A stretch of 64,000 nt of DNA from Blastocladiella emersonii ATCC 22665 (taxonomy: Eukaryota > Blastocladiomycota > Blastocladiomycetes > Blastocladiales > Blastocladiaceae), in the NCBI GenBank assembly GCA_025594325.1, contig JANHCV010000001.1:4836001-4900000 (forward strand), in the 5' to 3' direction. Position 1 is the first letter of the stretch. The number at the start of each line of letters is the position of its first letter. Below, piece after piece: positions 32,810-42,114 of the stretch. Below the pieces are notes generated by a model. It was not told the DNA's origin. It searched no databases and saw only the letters and a list, made by a program, of their open reading frames with translations. The position numbers were made by a program, and so were the translations under genes.

Positions 32810-34477
32810 CTACTTGACTAGGATGACGCCGGTGTTCTCGGACGCGGCCTTATCCTGCTTGCGGCCCGCGACGAGCTGCACCTGGTACTTCTCGAACACC
32901 TTGACCGCCGTGGCCTCGGTGACGCCCTGCTTGCGGCAGTCGGCGACCCACTCGGCAAGGGGCTTCTTGGCGAGCTCCATCCACGGCGGCATGCGGCCGA
33001 GCTCGCCGCGCGCGGCGCGCTCCATCTTCTCGCCAAGCGTCGACGACGACGTGGTGAAGGGGATGATCTTCTCGAGCGAGATGGCGTTGTTGGACCAGGT
33101 CGCGATCTTGCGGGCGAGCATCTTGTACGGCCACTTGGACGGGTGGATCGGGCCCGAGGCCGCCGCGGCCGTCGCGTTGAGGCGGCCCGTCACGGCCGAC
33201 TTGGCGTGGTCCATGGACGAGGCCTTGAGGTTGGCCACGTAGCGCGCCGTCGACAGCGAGTGCTGCGAGTCGGCGAGCGACGGCGCGAGGTGGCCGATGA
33301 ACACGGTGCGCGTCGGCAGCGAGGACGTCGGGTCGAGCGCCTCCTTGAGGACCAGCGTGAGCTTGGAGGTGCGGAACGGGATATGGATGTGCTTGCCCGT
33401 GTCGAGCGAGTGCAGGTAGCGGTTGCGGATGCACTCCTTGAGGGTGGCGAGCGACTTGTTGGTCACCTGCGTCTCGCGGATCCGGACCGCGTCGTGGTGG
33501 GCCTGGTCGCTGCTGCGCTCGGATCCGGCGAGGTCGACCATGAGCAGCGTCGACGCGCCGAGCGGCAGGTGGCCGTCCTCGTCGGCGGCGGGCAGCGGGT
33601 CGGCCTTGCGGCGGAACGACACGGCGCACACGGCGTGCGAGCGCGACGACACGTCGTTCTTGAAGGTGGCGCGGGTACGGCGGTGCTGCGCGCCGACCTC
33701 GACGACCGTGAGGAACTCCTCGGCCGTCTCGACGGGCACCTGCAGGGCGCCGACGACCACGGTCGACTCGGCCGTGGCGCGGATCCGCAGCTCGGCGCGC
33801 TCGTTGAGTAGGTCCGTGACCGTGTCGCCGTAGATCTCAAAGTACGAGACCGTGACCGTGTACTCGTCGGCGATCCCCGGGAACAGGTCGAGCGGCAGCC
33901 GCTCGTGCAGCGACGTCATGGTGAACGTCTTTCCCGAGCCAGTCTGACCAAAGCACAGCGCCGTAGCGAGCCCGCCGCGCAGGACGAACGGGATCAGCGG
34001 CTGCAGCACCGACGCGTAGATGGTCTCGGTGTCGGCGTCGGGGCCGAACGACACGTCGACGTTGTCGAACCGGTGCGTCTCGAGCGACAGCGCCGAGAAG
34101 GTGCCCTCGATCGGGTGGTAGATGTAGGTCGCCGGGTTCTGGACGTGGATGCCCGTGAACAGGCCGCGCTCGGACACCTCGTGCGGCAGGATCGGCCGCA
34201 CGCGCAGCGCGACGCTGATGGTCTGGTCGAAATCCGTGTCCCCGTACGGCCGCGCCTCGGACGGGTCCAGCGTCGCCTGGTGCGACCGCATCGCCTCCTC
34301 GAGCCGCGGCTGCTCGCGCTGCAGCGGCGTCATGGCGGCGCGTGCGGCGGCGGCGGCCAGGCGCTCCTCCTTGGTCATGGCGGGCTTGGACCGGCTGCGC
34401 GCCCGCGCGGCGGCGGCCGACGGCGTGGTGCGTGTGGTGGTCCGGGACGACGAGTGTAGCATGGTGTCGTCTTGCAT
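32810..34477 (-). CDS. Kinesin motor protein, probably kinesin-13 type
   Basis: Single exon, 555 residues from ATG 34477. A basic, Ala-rich N-terminal region (about 1-80) precedes an internal motor at about 85-430. ATP-site motifs are present: P-loop CFGQTGSGKTFTM, switch I NDVSSRSHAV and switch II VDLAGSE. The string NKSLATLKECIRN resembles the NKSLLALKECIRAL of kinesin-13 depolymerases, and the N-terminal extension before a non-terminal motor fits that group. The class is inferred, since the sequence is divergent. The C-terminal 100 residues contain a helical PPWMELAKKPLAEWVADCR block rather than a long coiled coil, so processive dimeric transport is unlikely. Kinesin-13s control spindle and flagellar length. 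Confidence 0.85.
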   Translation of the reverse strand: MQDDTMLHSSSRTTTRTTPSAAAARARSRSKPAMTKEERLAAAAARAAMTPLQREQPRLEEAMRSHQATLDPSEARPYGDTDFDQTISVALRVRPILPHEVSERGLFTGIHVQNPATYIYHPIEGTFSALSLETHRFDNVDVSFGPDADTETIYASVLQPLIPFVLRGGLATALCFGQTGSGKTFTMTSLHERLPLDLFPGIADEYTVTVSYFEIYGDTVTDLLNERAELRIRATAESTVVVGALQVPVETAEEFLTVVEVGAQHRRTRATFKNDVSSRSHAVCAVSFRRKADPLPAADEDGHLPLGASTLLMVDLAGSERSSDQAHHDAVRIRETQVTNKSLATLKECIRNRYLHSLDTGKHIHIPFRTSKLTLVLKEALDPTSSLPTRTVFIGHLAPSLADSQHSLSTARYVANLKASSMDHAKSAVTGRLNATAAAASGPIHPSKWPYKMLARKIATWSNNAISLEKIIPFTTSSSTLGEKMERAARGELGRMPPWMELAKKPLAEWVADCRKQGVTEATAVKVFEKYQVQLVAGRKQDKAASENTGVILVK

Positions 34478-34713
34478 GTGCAAATTTTGAGGTGTTGGCG
34501 TGGGAAGAGAGAGGGAGCGTGGGGGAGGTGCCCGCTTTTTGAGATCCGAGTGACCCGACACGGCGCGTGTGGCGTGCGGACGCGCCGCGCCTGTGCGACG
34601 CCCCGCTGTCGCTTCCGGGCGCGCTCCCTGGCCGACTTCATTCCACTCCGCAACCAGGCAACCGATTAAAGAAGTTTCATATTTGCACCAGTGACGGTGG
34701 CGAGGGGGCGAGA

Positions 34714-36411
34714 TCACCCGCAGCCGGGATCATCCTCGGCCGGTGCTGACCGAGTCGGCGTCGCGGCGGCCGCGGACTTCTTCTTGCGGTTCCGCCGCGA
34801 AGACGACGCCGACTTGGTGGCAGAGTCGCCGTTCGCGCCGCCTGGTGCAGAAGCGCCCTCCGCGGCATCGTCGCCGTCAGCGGGAGGAGCACCGGCCTCG
34901 GCGGCATCGCGTCGCGCCTTACCCTTGCCCTTCTTGCCGCCCGCCGACTTGACGGCAGCGGCCGCTGCGGCCTCGGCCTCGGCGTCGACGTAGACGGGCC
35001 GCACCGCGAGTGATGCGTGGAAGAAGGCGCCGGTCCCCTCGGCCGCGTCCTTGCCGGCCTTGTCCTTGGCCACCGCCGCTGTCGCGGACGGGTCCGCGGG
35101 CTTGTTCTTGCCGCCGACCACGCGCGCCTTGCCGCCCTTGGTGTCGACGAGCGTCCACGAGTAGACGGCGTTGGCGATCTCGTCCGCGTCGTCAAGTAGC
35201 TCCTCCTCGTCCTCGTCGTCCGCGTCCACTGCAGCCGCGGTCGCCGGCGTGGCCTCCGAGACAGAGAGGTTCTGCAGGTCAAGGTCGATCGCGTACCCGC
35301 CGGTGCGCACGGGCGCCGCCGCGGCCTTGAGTGCGGTAGCCTTGCGCTCGGCGCGCTTGCGCTCCGCGTCGGTCAGCCACTGCTTCCCGATCCCCTGGTA
35401 GTCGATGAAGTCGGCCTTGACGTCGATCACGGTGGTCCGCTGCGCGCTCGTCGCGTCGTACTCGAGCAGCCGCGCCTGGTTGGCCTGCGCGCGCTCGAGC
35501 AGGTCGCGGTCCACGACGCGCAGCGCGGTCGCGTCGTCGGCGCCGCCGCCGCGGTTGTGCAGGCGCGCGAGCTGGTCGGCGCCCGAGAGCACCACCTCGC
35601 CGCACGTGAAGCACGAGCCGGGACCCTCGGCCATGCACAGGATCCGGCCGCAGCCCAGGCAGTTGGTGAAAAGTTCGTGCTGCGTGGCTACAATCGACGA
35701 TGTGGTAAGCGGCGCTCGATCGGATTGAAGGAAAGGAAGGCATACCAGCACATCCACACGCGCGGCGGTCCTTGTTGAGCAGACCCTTGCGCTCGAGCTC
35801 CGTGAACTCGGCGAGCGTCATGCCGCCGTTGCGCTTGGCCTCCTTGGCGCGCTTGCGCTTCTGCCGCTCGCTCTCGGGCTTGTCGTTGAGCGCGGGCGTG
35901 CTCGAGCGCGCCTGTTCCGCGGCGGCCGCTGCCGCGGCGGCGGCCACAGCGGCAGCGGCCTCGGCCTCGGCAGCAGCGCGGGCCTCTTGGAACGCCGACG
36001 CGTACGAGATGCCGGCGACGGGCGTCGCGGTGTGCCTACACGCGCTCGCCGTGTCAGCAGGAGTGGGTACAACTCGGCGGGTTCACGGTCGACGAGGCGT
36101 ACTTGGGCTGCGGCTCGGCCTCGGGCAGGTTGAACCGGCCGAACCGGCGCGCAACAAACTCGCCGATCAGCGTCAGCATCTCGGCCTCCTCGCCGAGAAA
36201 GTTCTACACGGTGCGGTGGCCGCCGTCAGCGACTCGTGCTCGCCCGGTCTCGTACAGCAGATCCGCGTACTAGCAGCGTCGAGGACAGCTCGGCCTCGTC
36301 CATGGACTTGAAGTAGGGCAGCGTGCCCTCGCGGATGTCGGCCTCGGGCAGGCCCATGTGCATCGACAGCACATGCGTCGCCCAGTCGTCAAAGTCGGCA
36401 ATGTTGCTCAT
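34714..36411 (-). CDS. TRIP4: Activating signal cointegrator 1 (TRIP4/ASC-1) with C2HC5 zinc finger, no ASCH domain
   Basis: Four exons: 36411-36271, 36203-36103, 36035-35746 and 35687-34714, 501 residues. Splices restore known family blocks: STLLNFLGEEAEMLTLIGEF in the N-terminal helical part, and ACGCATQHELFTNCLGCGRI opening the C2HC5 zinc finger, which goes on as CMAEGPGSCFTCGE. The following LLEYDATSAQRTTVIDVKAD matches the family's linker. TRIP4 belongs to the ASCC complex (transcription coactivation, alkylation repair, ribosome-collision rescue). The animal ASCH domain is missing; the last 150 residues are basic and Ala/Asp-rich. Introns are 67, 67 and 58 nt with donors GTACGC, GTACGC and GTATGC. 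It is divergent with the MDC1-like gene, 225 bp apart. Confidence 0.9.
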
Positions 36412-36636
36412 GGCGGCGGTCGCGAGTCGTGGATCTGTGCAGGAGCTCGATGCGTCTAGTTACAGGGCGAGTCTTTATGCGGTCCGTCGCGATTCATGTC
36501 TCGTTGAGCAGGAGGAGGCGCGGCGCGCTCTGTGATTCAACTGGCAAACACGAACATCGACTCACGCCGCGCGCCCGCGCCCGCTCCTGAAGAACAGCCG
36601 CAACGTCCTCGCTCCCACCTTCAACGACCCGCAACC

Positions 36637-39600
36637 ATGAATCCAACCGAAATGGACCACGAAGCTGATGCAATCGACTCGCAGGCCACGGCCATCGAGG
36701 ACGCGGCCGCCCCGCCGCCCTCGAGTGGCGCCTCGCGGCTCCCGCCCGGGTCGGCGCCCCCGAGCGGCGCGATGCTCGCGGGCTCGTATCCGGTCCCGCT
36801 GGACGACGAGCCGCCGCCCGACGACAGTCAATTCGACGAGCTCGACCCGCATGCTGGTCCTTTGTGGCGTGTCTCCGCCTCGCTTACCGCCGGCGCCGCG
36901 TCTGAGGCCGACGAGCTCGCCGACAGCGACACGGACAGCGAGCCGGTCCCGGATCCTCCCGCGCCCCGGCACTTTGCGACCGTGGCGGCCGCGCTTTTGC
37001 CCACTTCTGCTCGCTTGCCCTCATTCGCGCCGGTCGTCGCGGACCCTGCCGAGCCTGTCGATGAACTCGAGCCCGCGGCTGCGTCGATGCCCGAGCCCGA
37101 GGCCGAGGCCGAGCTGGCGCCCGATGTGGCCGAGGGGCCAAGGACGCCGTGCGTTAAGCCGGTGGAGCTCGACCTTGAGCTCGAGTGGCCCGCCGACGCT
37201 CAATGGGACATGCGACTTGTCTACGACGGGCCCGAAGGCCACTGCGAATATCCTCTGCAGCAGCACGCCATCAACATTATCGGCTGCAACCCGACCCCGC
37301 ACTTGGAGGATCTGCGCCACTTTGTCACGGTCCCGTACACGGCGGTCAGTCGGAACCATGTCGCGCTGGGTACGCTTTGTCTCTTGCTCCTGAAGACTTT
37401 GCGGATCACTCACGTACTACTCGACGATCCATAGCATCACTCACCCCGTACGCGATCGGAGTTGTGGGTACGATTCCGGCGGCCATCACGGCCATTGACA
37501 GCAAGGCTGACACTTTCTTCGCACTACTCTAGACATGGGCTCGACTTCGGGAACCTACATTGCACCACGCGCGAACTGGCCTCCCATTAAGGTTGAGCCC
37601 ACTACCTTTGAGTCCCAGCAGCCTCCCATCCCACTATTTCCCGGCCAGGTGCTTTACCTCGGCCCGCACGCCTTCACGCTCGTGTCCTCGGTGATGCCGC
37701 CGCCACCACCATCGCTTCCGCCGGCCGAGCTCGAGCCGAGCGTGCCAATTGGCACCGAGACGCAACCCTTACCCATCAGCTCGTCGCAGACGCAGGCGCG
37801 CGGTGCGGACACGCCGCCCGCTCCCATCGGCTCGTCGCAGACACAGGCGCGCCCGTCCTTCTTCCTCGTCGGCTCGCAGGAAACCGGCTTCCTCGCGGCG
37901 GACGGTTCCGCGACGCCCGTGTCGGCGGCGGCTTCGCACGCGCATCCCGCCTCGCTTCTCCCGGCCAGCACTCCGAAACCCGGGCTTCTCGCGTTCAGCG
38001 GGTCCCCGATCCAGCCGACGCCAGTCGCGCAGCGGACGCCCGGCCTCAACAGCGCGAGCACCGACCCGATGCTCGCCGACGGCAACCAGTTCGATACCAC
38101 ACACGTCTTTGTCGACGCTGGCGACGACACGCACGACTTTGGCGCGGCCGCCGCTGACGAGGTGATCGGCTCGCCCGAGATCATTTCGCGGTCGGGGACC
38201 GGCCGCCTCAGCAGTCTCGGCTCCGACCCGGCTGCGCCGCCGCGTCCCCCGTCGTTTTCCGCGCTGGACTTTGGTACAGCTGCGGCCGCAATTGCACCGA
38301 AAGACTCGGGCCTGCGCTTGGCCACGCTCGAGCCCAACAACACGCTTTCGACAGTCACGACGCTCGAGTCCAACATCTCGGTGCTTCTTCAGCAGCCGCA
38401 GGACGGGCTCGCGCCGGCTTCGACTCCTGCGCTGGGTCTGGTGCCCGACACGGACGCCATGGACGCGGACGCGGCCGGCGAGACCACGCCGACCGCGGCT
38501 TCGATGCAGGCGCAGGCGGTCATCGACGACGACGACGCGGAGCGCGCCCCCGTCGGCGAGTCGGCGGCGTCGGTCATGGACCTCGATCCCACGCCCCGCC
38601 CGCCCAAGGACGCGGCCTCCGCGCCCGAGTCGGTTGATGGGTCGTCGCAGCTCCCTGCCGCCAACCAGGCCGCTGTCGACGCCGAGACGGACTCGATTGC
38701 TCCCGAGCTGCTTCTCGTCGCCCCCGCACCCGCCACCACTCCCGCAACGGCGGCGTCATCCTCGCTTCCCGCACCCGCCGCCCCGCTCGCCGCCGCGACG
38801 GCGTCGGCCGATCCCGTGCCCGCGCCCGCCCCGACCGCGCCCAAGTCGCGCAAGCAGGCGCACCCGAAGCGGCTCGGCTCGCTCTCGACCTTGTCGCAGC
38901 CGTCCGACGTGTCCTCGCAGATGCTCAGCCCGACGACGACCGACGGCCCGACCTTCTTCGCGCCGATCAGCGCGACCACGGCCCGTACTCGCGCGAGCGC
39001 TTCGCCTGCACCCGCGCCGGCGTCCGCGCCCGAGGACGAGCTCATGGGCGACATCACCATCACGTCGCCGCCGCCGCGTGCCAAGCGCACGCGCAGCGCG
39101 TCGTCCAACGGCAACGCGAGCGATATGGGCAACGACTCGTCCATCTTCGACCTCTCGTTCGCGCCCGCGCCACCCCCGCCGCCGCGCGCCAAACGCTCGC
39201 TCACGCGCAGCCCAGCCGTGCCCGCGTCCATTGTCGGCGATCTCGACTCGCAGGCGTCGTCCAACATCGGCCTGTCCCCGCTGCTCCCGGCCATGCGCGC
39301 GCCCGAACCCGAACCCGAGCTAGAATCGGAACCCCCGGCCAAACACCCGCGCCGGTCCGCGACACTCGCCACGACGCGCCCCGTGTCGCCGACCCGCACC
39401 ATGCCCGCCCGCGAGACCCGGTCGCGGTCGCTCCGCCTCACGGATGCGGCGGCGGCCGCCGCTGACGATTCGGCCGCCGAGTCGGTCGCGTCATCGTCGT
39501 CCACCTCGTCCAAGTCGCGCACCCGTACCGGCGCGATCACGGCGATTGCGTCGTCGGCCGAGCCGCCCACCGCCTCCTCCTCGTCGTCTGCGTCTTCGGG

Positions 39601-40858
39601 TACCGTGCCGGCGGCGGAACCCGAGCAGGCGGTGCCCGAGCCCGCCAAACCGGCGGCGCGCGGGCGGCGCAAGGCTGCGGCCAAGTTCGCCGCCGAACCC
39701 ACGCCCTCACCTGCTCCTGCTGCTGCGCCCGCCAAGGCGACGCGCAAGCGCAAGAGCCGCGCCGATACCGCTGCTGCCGACGATACCCCCGCCGCCGACG
39801 ACGAGGACGAGCCGGCGGCACCCGCACCAGCAGCCCGTAACCGCGCGTCATCGCGCCGGCTCGCGGAGCTGGCACTCGCCGCGGATACCGCATCGACCCC
39901 GCCTGCGGCTGTCTCAGCCCCCGCCGAGCAGCCGGAACCCGAGCCGGAGCCCGAGGACATGGTGACGCCACCGCTCAAGAAGCTGCGGACCAAGCGCGGG
40001 TCGTCGTCCGCGGCGTCCACGGCTACGGCCACCCCCGCGTCGACGGCGCCGTCGAGCGCGGCCACGACGCCGCGGCCAACGACGGCGGGGCGGCGCAAGC
40101 GGAGCAACGGGAGCGGGAGCGCCAGCAGCAGCTCGACGCCCGCCGCCGGCGCCGCCGCTGCGCCTCGCATCCGCGTCATGTTCACGGGCGGCGACCTGGC
40201 GTCCAAGCACGAGAAGTTCGTGGCGTCGCACGGCGGCGAGATCGTGAGCAAGTGGGAGGACTGCGACGTGGTGGTGTGCGACAAGGTGCGGCGGACGGTC
40301 AAGTTCCTGTGCGCGCTGGCCAACGGGCGCGACCTGGTGTCGGGCGACTGGCTCGTTGCGAGCAAGAAGGCGAAGCGGCTGCTCTCGCTCGACGACCCCG
40401 CCGAGCTCGCCAAGTACGCGCTGGCCGACGACGACGGCGAGGCCACGTACGGGTTCTCGCTCGCGCACAGCGTCGCGCAGGCGCGCGAACACCGCGTCTT
40501 CGACGGGTACCGGTTCTACGTGTCGGACGGGACCAAGCCGCTCCGCGCCGATATGCGGCTCATCGTCGAGGCCGCGGGCGGCGAGTGGGTCGACAGCGTG
40601 CCGTCCGTCAAGTACGACGCGGCCCGCGACGCGCACCTGATCCTGGTGGTCGCCCGCGAGGACCCCAACACGGTCCGCAAGCTGCGCAACCTCGGGTACC
40701 CGCTGCACACGGCCGAGGTGGTGCTCACGGGGATCCTGCGCCAGCAGGTGCTCCTCGGCGGCGAGTTTGCGACCGAGGACGGCGCACCCGGGCCCAAGGT
40801 CGGCGTTGGGCTGCCCGTCAGCAAGCGCGCGCGCGCGGCCAAGACGCGGGGGTCGTGA
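36637..40858 (+). CDS. MDC1-like DNA-damage mediator: FHA domain, SQ/TQ cluster, tandem BRCT
   Basis: Three exons: 36637-37369, 37435-37467 (33 nt) and 37533-40858, 1363 residues. The small exon is needed to restore the FHA core: AVSRNHVAL, then ASLTPYAIGVV, then DMGSTSGTYIA, equivalent to the S-R-x-H and S-T-N-G-T signatures (phosphothreonine binding). The domain sits at about 190-305. A central region is disordered with repeated SSQTQAR units and other SQ/TQ sites, as in ATM-targeted mediators. A tandem BRCT ends the protein (about 1130-1345), with MFTGGDLASKHEKFVASHGG and WEDCDVVV in the first repeat. By analogy with MDC1/Mdb1 it would bind phosphorylated H2A at breaks; the phosphate-binding residues were not verified. 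Confidence 0.85.
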
Positions 40859-40907
40859 TTTTGCGGGATCGGATGGTGTGCGTGTGATATCAATCCACGA
40901 GAGTCTA

Positions 40908-41798
40908 TTATTTCATTCCTTGGTGGGAGAGCGGCGGGATGCCCATGGGCAGCTCGTCGCGGAGAAACGCGTCGACGACGCGGCGGTACTCGCGCGGGAA
41001 CCGGCGGAAGTGCTCGACGTGGCCCGAGTCGAACCACACGGCCGCGGTGCGGTCTTCCCGAAAACACTTGCTCGCGAGCTCGACGATCGACGCGGGCGGC
41101 ACGATACGGTCTCGGTGCCCGCCGAGCAGCAGCGTCGGGCACGGCGGGAGGTCGGCGAGCGCCGCGTGCAGTCGCTCGATGATCCGCGCGTGCGGGCCAA
41201 AGCCGAGGTACCGGCGCGCCGCATCCGTGACCCACGCAGGCGTCGCCGAGCCGGGCGGGAGGACCGCGCCGAGCGTGCCGGCGACGAGATTCTCGGGCGT
41301 CATAAACGACGGGCCCGAGTCGCACACCGAGTGCGCGGTGCTGATGGGCCGCAGCGCATTCGCGAACGCGTACGCGTATGCGCCATTGTTGCTCAGCGTG
41401 TGCACGGCGGTGAGCGGGCGGTTGTCGGTGGCGCGCGCGAGGCCGTCGCGCAGGCGGCGGATGTTGGTGTCGAGGGAGACGAGCGGGACGAGGACGCAGT
41501 GCGCGGGAAGCGTCGCGTACACGACGTTGGCGCCCCGCTGTAGGTGCAGCGCCACGTATTTGTGCAGGTGGTGCGGCGCGGCGTTCCACCACCCGAGCAC
41601 GAGGACGGTGGGTCGAGGTGAGCGGGAGAGAGGGAGAGTTGGGTCCTCGGACGACGGGCGCGCGGTGCGGACGAGGCCGTGGGCGTCGACGGGCGCATCG
41701 TGGAAGGCGGGTGACGGGTACGCCAGTGGTTTGGCGGACGTCGCGAGCGTCCGGCGGGCGGCGCAGGTCCTCAACTGGTTTACAAGAGTCGATTGCAT
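40908..41798 (-). CDS. TMEM53/DUF829-family alpha/beta-hydrolase-like protein
   Basis: Single exon, 296 residues. The first 25 residues are basic with Ser/Thr/Ala (RTCAARRTLATSAK), possibly a mitochondrial presequence. The core starts VLVLGWWNAAPHHLHKYVALH, typical of TMEM53, then RGANVVYATLP. A nucleophile-elbow-like HTLSNNGAYAY appears where the family has H-x-x-S-N-x-G. The end has GHRDRIVPPASI and a SGHVEHFRRFP motif giving a likely His of the catalytic triad. Animal TMEM53 lies in the nuclear envelope; the biochemical role is unsettled. It converges with the MDC1-like gene, with 49 bp between the stops. Confidence 0.85.
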   Translation of the reverse strand: MQSTLVNQLRTCAARRTLATSAKPLAYPSPAFHDAPVDAHGLVRTARPSSEDPTLPLSRSPRPTVLVLGWWNAAPHHLHKYVALHLQRGANVVYATLPAHCVLVPLVSLDTNIRRLRDGLARATDNRPLTAVHTLSNNGAYAYAFANALRPISTAHSVCDSGPSFMTPENLVAGTLGAVLPPGSATPAWVTDAARRYLGFGPHARIIERLHAALADLPPCPTLLLGGHRDRIVPPASIVELASKCFREDRTAAVWFDSGHVEHFRRFPREYRRVVDAFLRDELPMGIPPLSHQGMK

Positions 41799-42114
41799 GA
41801 TGTCTAGCGCTTCATGGCGAGGCGGAGGAGGGTGGGGAGGGAGCAGGGAAGAGCGGCGGCCACGTCAAAGGGTCCCTGAGCGACGCGGTCAGCTGATGCG
41901 GTCGCCGCCACACGCCCGCCGCCGCCACCCGGCCGCCGCCGACAACGCCCTGCCGCCGACGCAGCCGCTGACGCCCATCCTCGCTCTCCTCGCTCCACTC
42001 TCGAGTCGCTGATCAGCCACGGCCCCTCCCTCCCTGCACGCGCGTGTGCGAGCCGCTCTCCCGCACCCGCTCGACCGGCCCGGATCGGATTGGCCCGCCG
42101 CCCGCCCGCCCACC
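41799..42114. other. Divergent intergenic region, TMEM53 / ARF-GEF
   Basis: This 316-bp, pyrimidine-rich stretch probably carries both promoters. The ARF-GEF start is in a good context (CCACCATGC). No TATA box was seen. Confidence 0.4.

Noticed and set aside
37435..37447. A 13-nt micro-exon in the MDC1-like gene
   Set aside because: It puts the FHA motif out of frame; the 33-nt exon ending at 37467 restores DMGSTSGTY.
38389..40446. 685-codon minus frame opposite the MDC1-like gene
   Set aside because: Ala/Gly/Ser-rich antisense of the low-complexity and BRCT region; no conserved motif.
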